64,000 nt of DNA from Syngnathus acus (GCF_901709675.1 NC_051089.1:1741476-1805475); one strand, 5' to 3'. Counted from the stretch's first letter, positions 12,232-26,700 are shown. Numbers and translations are program-made. The notes: generated by a model from the letters alone, not told the origin.

Positions 12232-14440
12232 TAATTACAACACTAAAGTCAGCTATTGCTAACCTTCCACTTCCAATTGTGTCCAAAACAGTCATTTAAT
12301 AGAAATAAGTTAACATTAGTTAAGTGAAGTTAAATTGAATCTATTATGATAAAATTTGTATTTTTTATCACCATGTTAGATTTAGAACAGGTGGTATCGC
12401 CTTGAAATTCTTCAACGCTTAATTTGAAATTCTAGTCCATCCCACCGACAAATGCCAAAGCCCTCCACGTACTTGCCAGTGACAGCAGATTTCCCATGGC
12501 AGATAGATGCTCATTATAAACATCTGGAGTCTTATCACACAAGAAACTTCAACAAAACGGTGTCTTTTCGTATTTGCATTATTTATCCGTGCTCGGCGGT
12601 CTTGATTGTTTCTGAGGTCCCGAGGCCAAAGTAAAGCTATGCCGTTTATTTTATTCCAAGGTGCAGCAGAAAAAAGCTCCATTCGTCATCAGCATTTTCA
12701 GCTGAGAAATTTAGCCAACATGCAGTATCATCGACATCGATGCAAATACAGTAGCTCCTAAATTAGTTGTTCAAATCCTATTTGGGGATGCAGTAAAACT
12801 GCCCCGTGCCTTAATGTTTTTCTCCTGAATATTTTGGTCTCAATATACTTACAGCAACTTTGGAGTACACACTGCCCCACTCACAAGGTTATGGAAGGAA
12901 ACATTTCCATATTCATTTCCAAAACTCACAAACAAACCATAATACCATTTATTTAGTATTGTGTTTAAAGGAAACAACAATGGGAGTGCAACGTTTCTGT
13001 TGTTCTGTTATATTTCTCAATAGACAGCACCTTTGTTCCTTGCAAAACTCGCTTTTGAAATTTATCTGCTTGCATTATCATCTCATTGACCTGACAGGAT
13101 CTGCAATAAACTTACGTGGCTGTTATCATTGCAAAACTAAATGATGCAGGTAGAAAACAAAATCACATTTCTGTGGGAGGAGAAACCTGAAATGGTAGCC
13201 TGTGCGGGCAGACGTCGCACATACTGTTGCAGAAACCGCCACTGCCACCTCCATTCGCCAACTTGGCAATTCTCTCACTGTAGCCCCTCCCTTCACACCA
13301 ATTTAAACTTTTACATTCATTAGCAATTCAGCCCTTATTCCAACAACAAGAAAAGTGGGTGATTTCAGAAGGCTGATCAATTTCTTACTGCTTCACTTGC
13401 CTATTGCCAGCATTGTTCCGATTTCAATCAAAGCTTTTAAGAGACTGGCTTCATTTGCATTTCTTGCTTTTCCAAGCAGTCACGGTGATTTTATTATTGT
13501 GTTCCGAGTGTTGCCAACATTTAGATTAGTCACACTATGTGCAATGCTGAAGCAAACAGGTGCTTCCGGTGATGCGTTGCAAAGACTGCTTTTACCAAAT
13601 AACTGTCCCTCGTAAAGCTAACGGTGTTGTTGGAAAGAATTCCTTTTATTTTATTTCAATGTCTCCAATGCTTGTTCAACAATAGATAGTATTCAATGTC
13701 TGTTCAGATTTAGATTTTGCCAGTGATAGGCAGTGCGTTTTGGATCTAGGCCTTCAGTGGATATCGAAGTGGCCTCTAAAAGGTAATCTTATTACTAAAA
13801 AATGCTATATAACTATGTGTGACATGAAAGAGAAGAATACCAGTATTATTAAAGCATGATGCTAACCCCCAACACCACAAAACAGCCTTTGCCATACCAT
13901 CCAAGTTAGTATGTGAGGAATATATTTACATTCTTATGGTCACATGGTAAAGATTCTTGGCAACACAAAATGCTACATTCCTTGAAGAGCAGGATGATTC
14001 TTTGGCTTCATTACGGAGCTCGTGCGATGATGAACTTGTCTTAGAGGCAAGTTCATTAAATGTCCTTTGACCAAGTCATGCCACGACATCACCAGAGGAT
14101 GCTTTGAGGGATGAATGGCATAGGAAAATGGATGGAAAGGAATTAAGATGGCAGGTTGAGACAAATTCTCCACTGTGGAAACTGCGATTAGATTATGAAC
14201 TGCATGGCCACAGGGGACTTCATCACATGAAAGAAAAGGAAGATAAAGCTTCTTAGGAGTGAAAAGAATGGGAAAAAATTACACATGGGTTTATAAACAT
14301 TATTCCTTGCTTATAGTGACAGAATACATATTGCTTCGGGGTATATATTATATAACCCCTTTCCAACCATCGTTATTAAAACATTTAAACTCAGATGTTA
14401 AAAATATGGAAGAAGTGAAGACCAAAAAAAGGTTTCTCAA

Positions 14441-14480
14441 TTTTATCTCAGAATTCTGACTTTATTCTCAGAATTCTGAC
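14441..14480. repeat. Two 20-bp tandem units
   Basis: TTTTATCTCAGAATTCTGAC is followed directly by TTTATTCTCAGAATTCTGAC. The core tcagaattctga is itself a palindrome. Units of this kind occur as short satellites in many vertebrates. Confidence 0.8.
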
Positions 14481-15514
14481 TTGAAAGTGAGAAAGATATA
14501 TTTTGGTGAGGTGCATAAAATTAAAGAGAGAAAAGTTTTTTTTCCATTCTTTAGAAAAAATGAACGCAGCAGCAGGTTTTGCATCTACTGAAATAGAACT
14601 GTGAAATTTGACAAACCAACTAAGACCCATAATGGACTAGACTCAGCGGCTTAATGTGCCGCAGTACATTAAACCCTTTTCACACTGTGCTTGGACACAA
14701 GCCTGTTCACATTTGGCACTGCTTGCCAAGCAACAGGACAGGTAATGGCCTCATGCCCTCTCTCACTGCTTTGGCAATAAAACAGTTGCAACTTGGTTCT
14801 GCTTAAACCAAGGAAGAGATGTGGCTAGGCCAATTTTTTTCAAGCTAACATTTCTACATCTCCTTCTGCCCAACACAGTGCACATGTGGTTCCTTAAATA
14901 TCGTCGTCCAAATAAAATGCAACTTTATCATATCAAGTCCGGGCGCTGACATACGCAGACAGGACACGCCCCCTCCACTTTGGAAATGACAAAGTCACAA
15001 AGAGATGAATTAATTGAGATAGGCAGAGAAATGCGACCTGCTCAGCGCTCGCAGGAGGTGACAACTGAAGAGCGCTACTCCTCACTGGCTGCCCAGGGAG
15101 TTTATTCACTTATTGATGAAAGAAAAAAAAAAGCCACACTCATGTATGTCAATATTCTAAACTGGCAAAGAATAATCATTCAAATGACAAGTGTTGGAGA
15201 CAAATTCTTGCAAGTTCCCGTAACATAATTAGATAGTCCAAATACGTTGACCACCTTAGGAGGGACTGAATTTTAAATTCCACAAGACAATTCTAAGCCG
15301 AAAAATATGGCTTACTCAACTTTATGCAGGTGCCAGACATTGAGTTGAACTTGCCCATGGTGGCTGGACAAAAAAAAAAAAAGTTATTTTGAACAATCGC
15401 CACGGCAATTAAAAATGTATTTTTATTATTTTTGCTAAATTGTTTTGTTCAGTTACTACGTGTTAAAGCTTTGCAAGGATTCTAGCTCGTGCAGCATTTT
15501 TCCAGCAAAAGGTA

Positions 15515-15640
15515 GAGTACACCCTGAACTGGTTGTCACTCAAAGAGCACATAGCGAGATAGACAACCATTCACACTCACCAGCATGCTGTCACTGAGTG
15601 AATGGCAAGTGAACCCACGCACGCAACCTGCACCGCAGTC
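15515..15640. repeat. LINE/SINE-like fragment
   Basis: The words gtacaccctgaactgg and agacaaccattcacactcac are degenerate forms of a fish interspersed repeat containing gtacaccctggactgg..agacaaacaaccattcacactc. The right boundary is vague. Confidence 0.5.
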
Positions 15641-16984
15641 AGTCGTGACTCTGTGCATGTTGAAGCAGTGAATAAATAACATGGACATGAATAATATGTG
15701 AAACCAAAACTATACTATGCATATTATATATGTATGGTGATATAAATCAAGGGATTGGTAGCAAAACTCAATATGATGACGATACACGGATCAACAATTC
15801 TATACATACTGTACATGCAACTGTGATGAAACCAGCAAAGATTTGCATTGGAATGGCAACTGTACATGAATACGTAAATAATATACTTGCTAGATATATT
15901 TATTATGAAAAGGGTAATGCTAGCTCCAAGCAAGTATCAGTGCACTCAGAAGCATGAACACCAAATTATTATCATGCCCATCGTCCTTGGTTATCAATTC
16001 ACCACAATATGTTGCCATCATTATTATCGAACCATGTCTGCATTCTTATTCTAATATAATTGACGACGTTTGTAAATACTTTTTTTTTTTAAATCAAGTG
16101 ATGGAAAAGATTTGAATCATTCACTGTGATAATAATGATGCAAGAGAACTCCTTTTTTGAAGAAAAATACCATGCCAGGAATGAAATGGAATCGGTAAAT
16201 AAGATGGAAGTGGAAGCTATGCTCAGTTCTAAATGTGCATTCAAGGTATTCTGAGATACATTAGCGGCATCTCCTCATTCACCACGTGATGGATCAGCAT
16301 CAGAAGCAACTTGTATTTTGCTCAAAGACACTTGGAGAGTCACAAGGACTTCATGGCGGGAGACAACCACATAGAAAGGTCCTGCTCTTGATGTCATTTT
16401 CTTTGTCGGTTTCATTGGTGAAAGGGCACATTTTGGCTGATCGAGACAGATTTTTGGATGTTCCATGTTTTATCAGAGGAAACAGACTGACCTTAAACGA
16501 CCAAAAGCTGAGTGTTATGCCTTCCTCCCGGCATTTTGGAGATAAAGCAGTAAAAAGACTAAGTCTGGTATTTCCGCTGACAAATTCTCTGGGTGCCTCG
16601 TGCGGTTTTGTAAGGTTGTTGATATGCTATGCATACACAAATACTTAAAATATATAACACGGACAGAAAAAGAGTTCATGAAAGATTCTGGTTTACATTT
16701 TTAGAAGTGAAATATGTGATATACTCTAGCGTATGGCCATCATAACTCACTCTGCCAGAACTCTCCCGGCAAAGCTCACCATGGCCTCAGGATACCATTT
16801 CAACATTTATTGTGTCATTAAAATTTAGTTGCAGGGGGGAAGGTCACTTCTTTTTTTTTTCTTTTTTTTTATTCTTGAAAAAGTGTTCATTAAAACACTG
16901 TAGTTATTCAAAATTAATCATGGCTCAATTACAGCAGGTGTCACAGCCAGGGGGACGTATATATATTATACGTATTACCTAATC

Positions 16985-17285
16985 TATTACACTATTTGTA
17001 CTGTGTCCTCTCTGCATCCATTGCAGCCTGATCATCCTGGAAGAGGGATCCTCCCATCAGTGGTCTCTTCTCAAGGTTTCTCATTTCCCCTAGTTGGAGT
17101 TTTGAGTTTTTCCTTGCCCTCCTGGGAGTTTAAGATCAGGGGATGTTTGAGAATATTTGTCATTTTTCACACGTCCTGAGTGCTGTTAGTCACCTAAATG
17201 TTGAACAGAGGCTGTGATGTACCTAAGTCAAATTTCTTGTTTGGCACGGCCAAACATGGCGAATAAAAATTCTTGAATCTTGAAT
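16985..17285 (+). repeat. L2-like LINE 3' tail
   Basis: Sequence running from the ggaagagggatcc motif through ggtttctcatttcccc and gagtttttccttgccctcc to a tail ending in aattcttgaatcttgaat is the familiar non-coding 3' end of fish L2-type LINEs or SINEs that borrow it. It lacks any reverse transcriptase ORF, so it is a 5'-truncated copy. Confidence 0.65.
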
Positions 17286-17468
17286 ACATATACGTATAGG
17301 TAAAAAATTGATAAAAATTATACATGAAAGAGAATATTATAAAAACAGGTATAAAAAATATGTTTACCCATCAAAGCAAAATATCATGTGTTATAAAATA
17401 TCAAATGTTGATCAATTAGGACACTGTAAAAAAATCTATACAACAATCTCCACAAGTGTCATGCTAAG

Positions 17469-17594
17469 AGCGAGGTGGGTGGTAGGATCTTTTCCAACCA
17501 TGGAGCATCGATCCCCTTCACCCTGCTGAATGGGGACGAGATGAAAGACATAGCGGTCGTCGTCAAGCAATTGGACGGCAACTACAGCAGAGAG
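17469..17594 (+). other. Isolated exon-like segment, unidentified
   Basis: One frame is open from 17430 and, between about 17469 and 17594, has strongly protein-like codon use with mostly C or G in third positions, in contrast to the AT-rich surroundings. It includes IPFTLLNGDEMKDIAVVVKQ and then LDGNYSRE, directly followed by a plausible donor GAG|GTTAGT at 17595. AG acceptors are available at 17467-17468 and 17484-17485. I cannot name the protein. It could be a single exon of an unrecognised gene, a pseudogene scrap, or a chance run. It lies about 185 bp downstream of an L2 tail. Confidence 0.3.
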
Positions 17595-17849
17595 GTTAGT
17601 GTCTGATGTCATGGAAAACTGAAGCAACATCCGTGTGATGTCTGTAGCATCAAATTAACATAAATTGTAGTTCTAAAACAAAATCATAGTATAATGTGTT
17701 TGAATCAAAATCTTACAGAGCACAAACTCAATAATATGGGAATGGGGGGGGAAAAAAATTGTCTTTAATTGGATTTAGACGATAAACATTTACATGGCAA
17801 AAGTGACCAAAGGGTGAAAAGTGTGTTTGTACACTTTTGCCTCACCCCA

Positions 17850-18362
17850 TCATCTGCCTTTGTCTGTCAACAAAACTGCATTTATTGATTGTAAACGCTC
17901 CTCCCCGCACTCAAGTGTCAGGGCATCAATGAAAATACATCCCGCCAAGGTAGCAGTCTTCAGCCTCACTACTGACAATAAATCTGCGGTAGAGAGAGCC
18001 TTAAAATGTGTGTGAGGAAACTCGTCGCTGATGAGAAAGGTACGTGGCGCAAAAGGACACTCCATTTCAAATGACGGCACAGAAATAGAAGACTTGAGCA
18101 GTACACTTGCAAGGACAATGAGGAGTGGGTATAAGAAGGGCACAGTATGGCTTGCCATCAGAATGAAATTCTCTGAACCTATCAACAAGATACTTAGAAA
18201 ATGTGATTTCCTTCCGATGAAATAGTTAAAATGGCACAAAGAGGACAACTGTGAAAAATATTGTCGGTAAAAGGGCGGTGCAGGAGAAATAACTGCAGCA
18301 AGTGACAACTGAGAGCAAACAGATTTCGAAGCCAAACTCACGTTCCCCCCTGACCTCTGCAT
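17850..18362 (-). other. 170-codon minus-strand ORF, unidentified
   Basis: This is the longest open frame in the window outside pcdh17, beginning at ATG 18360-18362. The translation is Ser/Leu-rich with a hydrophobic segment near residues 70-90, and nothing in it resembles a known family. Codon choice is not clearly coding-like. Chance opening or a decayed transposon are the more likely explanations. Confidence 0.15.
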
Positions 18363-20399
18363 GTCACAGCATTTTGTTACCTTTTATGTTTGTGGAAGTT
18401 GGTGGAAGTATTTTTTCCCCTTTTTGACAGATTCAACTTCTCAACAGTGAAATTAAGAAAGAATGCCGCAGAGTGTAAACAGACGGTTCTTTGTTGTCTC
18501 AGCAGGCCACATCCCCACAATCAGCCACATAAATGGTTAAGATGTAGAAAAATAAACTGTCAACCTCAGTTTTTGCAATAAAGCCGTTCCAAGATATCTT
18601 ACTCAAACCACATCGTAGAAAATTTAAAATTGAACATAGTAAATGAAAGTTAAATAATAAATTATAAAATTAAAACTATTTAAAAAAAAAAAACATTTCC
18701 CACTCATCATAAAATATAAACACACAAATATTTTTAAAGAAAATAACTAGTTTAACAAACAGAATATAACATGAAGTGAATAGGAAAGACTTGTTAAATG
18801 GATAAAATAAAAATGAAATATCACTTTTACATTTATTGAAGTCTGTTGATAGCGTATAAAAAACGGTGAGGAGGAGAATTTATTGCTTCGAAGTAGAATC
18901 TGCCATTTTCTTGCTTGCTATTCATTATTTCTTGAATTCTTTGGTCTTTCATGTCTTCTTCATCAAAAGTCTGCTTGGTCTCATGCTGGCTTATCAAACA
19001 GCAGTTGAAAAATAAGCACAAGAAATCTTTTGACTGGCTTCCAATGAGTGCGTGGGGTGACGCGCAGTGTTGCTCACTCGTCAGGAGGTACTAGATCTCT
19101 AACTCATGGATAAAATGTTCAATCTGTAATAAAATATTCTATTCATATATTTTTTGCAGATACTATTATTATTATCATTTATATTAGATTTTTCCAAAAA
19201 GATTACCCCAAGCTTTTATGAGAGGCTCTTCAAGATTTGCGCCACAATGCTATCAGCAAAAGACTCGCACGAGGTCACTGCAAATGATAATGAATAAAAG
19301 TAATATTTAAAAGAAGAGGGGGGGTCAAGGCAAAAGGTCAAAGCTAGGCGATAAAGACGTCATTTGAAGCAAAGAAAAGAGCCAAAGCTTAATACAGAGA
19401 AGCAAAGATCTAATCTGTTTAGAAGATAAAGAAGAATAGGGATTGGACTACTTGTGTTTGCCAAGCTATGGGAAAGTTACGCAAGACATCATCTCAGTTT
19501 CACAGTTGGCTGCCAAAGCAATCTATCTTCCAGTGTTGGACAATCCATCTTGACTCCTCATTAAGTTATGTACACAGAAGAAGAAAGTGTTTGGCGTGCG
19601 TGTGTCATTCGAGCGTGAACGTGCGCACGACTCATTTTGGGGTGTGGGGGAGAGAGATTAGAAAGTTGTGATCATCATTTCTCCTCGTGCTATCCAAATA
19701 TTAATCAATGATTCATTCTCCCCTCCATCGTCAAGCTTGCTAATTCCTTTCGGAGACGAGAGCATTACTACTCCTTAAGCGTTCATTTGTGCAGATTTAG
19801 TAGTTAGGGCTCGCAACAGACCGCCAGCTTCACTTTTATGCTAAAAGCATTAGTTTTTTTAATCTCTTCATTTCTTCTTTTTTTATTTTTATTTTGTTTG
19901 CCTGTTGTCGTTGGCAACACGAGCGGTGCGACTAAGCCACGCTTACACGCATTGGAATAAATCAAAAGCTGCTCAAGCAGATTATAGTTGTGGCAAGATT
20001 GGAGTCCATGCCACGTACTGTTTTTGCTTGTTTATCGAATCTGCGTCCCGCCAGGGGATTGGATTTTATTGATATTGTATGTTAAACTATCGCTAAGTGT
20101 GTCAGTGTTTACTAATTCATAGCCTACTTGTGTGAAGACATAAAACAACAGGTGCCACTTTTGCAGATTTTTGTTTTTTCAGTCAGGAAAATAAAGGCTC
20201 TCTTGAGATGCTGATTGTATAATCCATCTTTGTTGTTTATGAATCAATTGACACGTGTGCAATTTTCTGGGCTCCCAAGTTGTGGGGAAATTGTCGCTGG
20301 AGCGGGCTGCATAGCATAAAATGATTTTTTTTTCGTTTTTGCACAATGTGCGATTCGACTGTTTACCTGTCGTCCATATACACAAACAAGGACAATTAT

Positions 20400-20710
20400 T
20401 GCTACCGGCTACGGGCATATGGGCTAGTTAGCCCCGCAATTACAGGCAGGTGCCTCTGTCCCAGATCTTGAAGGATAATAGAGGCAGTAATTATTATGTG
20501 TTCATTTTAATGGAGTTTTATTGACAAGCATCATTGCATCTTGCAGCCTTGCAACTGCTGGTGAAAACAGCTTTGCAACTCAATTAGCTTTGACATTGCA
20601 TTTGACTTCATCCCCCCCACATAAAAAGGAAGCTGAATTATGCGGCAATTATTCCGCAATTCTGCTATTTAAACTAGATAAGAGCAGAACAATTCTTGTT
20701 AATTAGAAAG
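20400..20710. other. Candidate conserved non-coding element
   Basis: A unique block rich in homeodomain-like cores (taattat, tcaattagc, gcaattattc) with cagctttgcaactcaattag and ttaatggagttttattgac. No ORF or transposon signature is present. It resembles a vertebrate developmental enhancer, but conservation cannot be tested here. Confidence 0.25.
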
Positions 20711-23700
20711 TTTATAAACAATCAATTAATTGCTTTCACACTCCATTTTCTTAATGGAAAAGTATCAGGAAAGATCAGAGGAAGTTTGGAATTTGTTCGA
20801 GCTCACTCACTGAAAAATTCATTTTCAAGGCGAACTTGCAAACATAGCTTGACTTATTTACTGTGGACTTATTCAAATGAATCATTTGCCATACATATTC
20901 CCTTGACATTTTTCTGAACATCACAGATTAGGTGGGAGAATTGATATTTGTGTTTGTGCTTCACTGTGAGGCATACTGGAGACATTTATGATGACAAATA
21001 AACTTGTGGGTGGGGAAGAAAAGCTTTGCAAGTGCGAAGCGTCTTATTATTGCCATTCTTTCAACTCCTCCACACGAGGAGACCTTCCAGCTTTACAAAC
21101 CAGGATGACCTTTAAATCATTTTTATGATGAAACAAAAAATAACTGAGAATTTTAGGTCGAGCAAGTCATGCCAATGACTGATGTCACGAATGTTGCAGA
21201 AGACAATGATACTTTCTGCGTCTTTGATTTTGATCATCTCAGTTTCAGTCCGCAGGTAAACTGCAGCAGAACGCTGACTAATTGATACAGCACTAGCTGC
21301 TCACATGATTCAGTTAGCCGCGCAAATCTCGTCTGCTCCCCTCCGTCCAAGGACACTGACGTAATTGGCGGAAGCAGAACTTGAGCGATGACTGTGCCAA
21401 TGTCACCTTAGGTTCTGCTTAGCTGTTAGCAATGTGTGCCGAGTGTCCCGGCCTGCCGTCCCCGAGCGTAACGTAGGGCGGGCGGAGGTAACGTGAATGA
21501 CAGCCACTTGGAAACCTGCTGTGGCTAACGACGTGTACCTAAAGGTTGCGAGCGTGAGCGGGGTGCTTGTGGGGGTGTTCTTTTTCCCATGCTATGTATT
21601 TAATTTAGCAATAAAGACACTGTCCATTAACTCCCTAATATGATTTTAATCTATTTCAACTGCGATGGTAAAAGGTTGGAATAAGAATAGCAATCATAAT
21701 GGGATACAATTAATGGAATGTTTGCCTGACACATTTTAATAAATGACATTTTGTTGAAAAAAAAAATGGTATTGGTGGAATTGTTTCATTTCACTCCCTT
21801 GTGGATGTCAGGCACGCCAACTGGCAGCAACGTGCAGCCCGCATTTTCACCCAGTGTGGCCCACAAGTCGGTGGATGCCATGTGACTCAAGTCCAACTTG
21901 TAATGATTCAAATCACCAACAGCCAAAGATCCAAAGGCTGGACATGCTGCACAGCTGCGGTGTGTGTCAGCTGTGCGTGACGGTCGCTTGGTTAGACTGG
22001 CCGGCGTTAAGTGGAACGCGTGTCTGGCCGTTCTCTGGGGTCGCTGTCAATCAGATTTGGCAGCTCTGCACCGACTGGGGTCAACTGATGCTATCCTGGG
22101 GATCGGCAATTAGTCTACCAGATCGGACATCATGAAACCGTTTTTTTAAGGCAACTGAAGCTAGAATAGAATAATTTAAGACCACCGCTTCCGTGTTCAT
22201 CAGCTCGGTCTTTCTTTAATTGGATACAGTCCATTCACGTCACAGTTTCCAGACTCATTAAAGACGTCAGCTCTCCCCACGTACAAAAATCTTTGGTGGT
22301 AAATATTGAATATTTCTGAGCAAGGCTTATTTGTGGATACTCATATTTCATACACAAAACTGTGGTGAAAAGCCGTGCGGCCTGTCCTCAATCAGCATTC
22401 AACTGAACAAGTTTAGTTCATTAGAAAGAAAAACAACAATTAAAAAAAACAGTTACTTCAACAGCCATGAAGTGAAATTGGCGATGTTTATCTGGCTAAT
22501 TTGTGGGATCCCCTGACTTCCCTCCTTGACAGTTTTTCAGCATGGCCATATCCAGTTGCCAGGATACCACTCGTGTAACGCAGAGTCCTAATTGTTTTGA
22601 CTGAGTTACAAGCTGTTTAATAAAGGCACCTTGTACAGTCTTGTGATTCAAGTCATGCACAAGCTCAGCCAACCAATTTGACTTGCAGGGAGGTGGCTTG
22701 CCTGTGCAAATGCTTCCAGATTAAGCTCTTAAATCCAAACAGTTCCACATATAGTCAAGAGGGTATTTCACGTCTGTCAGATAATGTGAGGACACAAATT
22801 TTGCAAACACGATTCTCATAATATCTATAAAGGTTTGCCTGCATCTGGTTCCCAAAAGTTGACAAATGCTGCGTTCTGCATTTGCATTTTTTTGTTGTGT
22901 TTCAAATGTCATTTAAGATATAATAATTTGATATATTATAAATACTTTTTTAAATTGTCAAGTGTATAGGTTGTGTGTTATTGGTTTTTCCTTTATTGTG
23001 CTATATATTTAAACATGTGACAGCCAAGATGGGTTTTCTTGAAAAAAAAACTGCCTTCAGTTCCCTCAATGGAATTTGTACGATGTCAGAGCTGCGGGTG
23101 ATTTCTCACATAAGCGTAAAAAGCCGAAGAAAGAAATCAATAGACTCGGTGATGGTTAGTGTTGTGTCGATTCATGAAATCACTGGCCGTTGGTTATGAA
23201 AACATTTTAATGTGAAATATTGACGCATCCACGATCCACCAAGTAGTTAAATTGGTATTTTTGAAGATGATTATGCTGATGACATGCTAATGTCCAAATA
23301 TGGGAAAAGTAAAGCGCTCTGAATTTTTAATTATTTTGCATGGATTCTTTTGTGCTACCTTCAGCTTGGATATGTGATTAACAGGCAGGTTATAGACACT
23401 TCAGTCTAGCTAATGTCTATAGGATCATGTCATTAATAGACAATAAATCTGTATATTTTTGATTCAACAGTAAAATACTGTTTCGGGTTAAGATGTGTTT
23501 GTAATCAGTCAAGCATTGGGATACACCAGTGTTTGCTGCATGCAAATCAACTGGATGCCTGGGCTCAAGAAAATGGTAATGTGGACATCATTTAGAATGC
23601 AATTCAGACTGGAGAGAAAACCTCACAAACATCAACTTACATCCGCTGAGCCGAGGACTGTCATTCAAATGCAGCTACATTAAAACAATCTGCATTTGAC

Positions 23701-26700
23701 ATAATATTGATCTTTGACCTTGCATCCTTGTGTCGCAGGTAGATCTTATGCCCTCATTCTGGAGATTATTTCAATAATTGCTCATAGTTTCCCTTCAAAC
23801 CATCCATAAATGACATAATATCGAACCTGCCAAATGTAAATCACGCATAATTTCCAAATACCTTCATCTTGAGGCTGGCAAGTAGGCTAACCCTGAACAC
23901 CTTTGGCAAAGTGTGGCCGGTAACATATTCAATATATAATTTTTATTTCTACTTGATTGAATAACAGAGGGGTTTCATTGAAAGAACTACTTTATCACTG
24001 AAATAATTTCAACATACATTAAAAAATAAACTCACCCACGAATGATCTGGCACACCTGGCAGTTTAGAAAATAAAATGTAGTCCTTGAGCACTACAATTT
24101 GCAATTTCCGTCCTGAGTGTTGAATGAGAACACAAATTTTCTGCTCATAGGTTACTGTGATATTTCCTGGCTTACTTGTGAATGGAGCCTTTCAGGGTTG
24201 CTTCTTTTCTACATAATCATAGCACCTCACCTGGTTCCAATTAACCTCTTCACCTGTGGAATATTCCAAACAGGCCGAGCTGAGGACTTGCCAGACATGT
24301 TTTAGGAGCGTTTCAATTTGGCCTTTTTCTCTTCTGATGTAGTGCTGAAATACTTGAACAGTACTGTTAAGTGTTTTTCATGCCAGGATATAAAGTGCAA
24401 CAGTGGCCCTCAACGACTCATGCTATAAAATGGTTGTACTCAAGCCTTGACATTCACTTTTTTTTTGTTTTTGTTCACAAGCCACCGTGCTTGTGGTTTT
24501 GCCAGATTTAATAGCCACTTGGTATTTTCACTAGCTACAGTGTTGTTGTTGGATCACAATTTTTATGCACCACCAAATTCTCCATTCAGTAAAACATGTC
24601 GGAGATCAAGATAAACAGAATACAAACCAAATTGAAAGTAGGAAAAACACTCTGGATAATTTGCATGCCGTCACATTATTTCCTGTCAAACCAGCGTATA
24701 CACGCATCTGCTGACTGTTTACAAACGCGGTGCCTCCACAGCAATATGCGAGAATTCATTCCAAACTGTGACAAATGAGTTTTTAGACCACAGATGCCAG
24801 AAAATAAAAGGCCCAGCTAGTTCAGCTGGCATCTGAGATGTGACCCAAACAAGTGGAAGGACACTCGTGTCACACTGCTTTACTCGTATGACATTTCAAA
24901 AGGTACGGCGACAGTAAATAAAGATTTGATGGCTGACGTAGAAAAATGGTTTTAGCTAAGAACAAATCATTTCTGCTTTCATTTTTCTAATGGTAAAATG
25001 TAAATATGGACAAGTACGGCGGTGAACCGATGACCTGAAATGAATTGCCATCAACGTTTGAAGTTCTGCGATATCAAATTAATTGATAAAATATAGCTGC
25101 TCTAACGGTTCATTATTTAAATGAGGGAGTCTCTGCCAGTCGCAACATTTATTTTCCACTTTGTAATTCTCGTTTCTCCTTAAACATTACACTCATCTTT
25201 CTTTTATGGCATTAAAATTGCAGCGAAAAGTGTTTGTTAGCTAAAGAGCAGTATCTCATTTTATCAACCCGATAAAAAAAAGATGACCTTGCATTGCCTG
25301 ACAAAAGACAAAATCTATCAAGATGACAGTTGATTAACGCACAGTTTTATTGTGCAAATCGGATTTGGTGTTGGCAGTAGCTTTTGATGAAAGGAAACAA
25401 AACAACAAAAACATTTCTTCGTCTCTCATAAGGTTTTGCTGTAGGGATCGAAACACTGCTTGTGTTATATGCTAATATGCGTAAGTTAGCATATTGTACA
25501 GGCTCACCACACAAGAGCCAGGTGCATTTTATAGCGAGGACATGGCAGACACGGCCATCTCATTGACTGGATTTCAGCTGCTGCGGGCCAACTGGAACGA
25601 GTCGCCATGAGAGGAAAAGAGTGAGGTTGTCTGTGTTTGTGAACGATAAGTGCTACGACGCCAGTCACATCACCGTCCAAGAAAAGCTTTGCTGGAGAAA
25701 CACTCAGCTTCTGGCTGTAAGCGGATAAACATACTATCTGTCGCCAAACTATTCAAATGTCCACCCCTCGTATGTTCTCCCCTCCACGGGCTTCCGAACG
25801 TCTCGGCTGAAACCACAGAACACAAACACCGTCTTCTGCCTCGGATTGAATTCAACACACCTATTGTTACAAAGTTCCTGGTGGCAAATGTAAAATGCCG
25901 TCTTTTCTCTCATGTAGCAGAATTGCTTTTCTTCTGGCTTTTATTTTAATAATGCATGCGATTGACTCACAGGGAGTCCAAAGCATTTATCGTCTTTGCA
26001 TGTTGACTTGCAAGCCTGCGAGACGATTGCAGCATTTAGAAAGACCCCGGGGAGGAACCTTTATGCACTGTCTGCTTGTTATTTAAGTCTTTTACTCATC
26101 CCAGTGGAGGAAGAGGTGAGGATAGAAAAAGGGGAAAAAACAACAACTCTCCCTTCAGTTCTCCTCGTTTTCTCGGAAAACAAGATCGGTATCTTCCGTA
26201 CGGTGACAAGAACATTTTGGTAAAACTCACATCATCGAGATTATATCAACACAATAATATAAACCCGATGCTCTCGGCGTATTCCAGTGGGTTGAGGTAC
26301 TCTGGCTTCCTCCCCGATGTACCGTACGTTAGCTTAATTGAAGGCAAACGGAATACTGAGCAGCATTCGGAAGCAGCTCATTTATCTGTAATAGAGTGAA
26401 ACTCGGTGAACTGATATTTACTTTGCACGTAGACTTACAATGTGCTCCTTGAAAATCTCAGGCTAGGGGCTCGCAGTAAAATAAAGTTAGCCAGGAGGCT
26501 AACACACAAGTATTTGCCCCAGCACCCTTAATAAGGGTCTAAAAAAGACCCACGTTCCTGACAGTTACGTAGCAATGGCAAACATCCATTAGAATGAACC
26601 TTCTCCGCATTTTAACACCCCGAACACACAAACATGTTCACGCGGCACCTTTGTAACTTTGCTCCCTCACATTAGCAGCAAAAGAAAATACCAAAAAGGA

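Noticed and set aside
16286-16648. A 120-codon plus-strand ORF
   Set aside because: No motif and no coding-like composition, and a minus-strand ORF overlaps it. Chance opening is the simplest explanation.
21854-22135. A 93-codon plus-strand ORF in a GC-richer block
   Set aside because: The Trp/Cys-rich translation has no recognisable motif, and codon use does not separate it from a GC-rich non-coding block.
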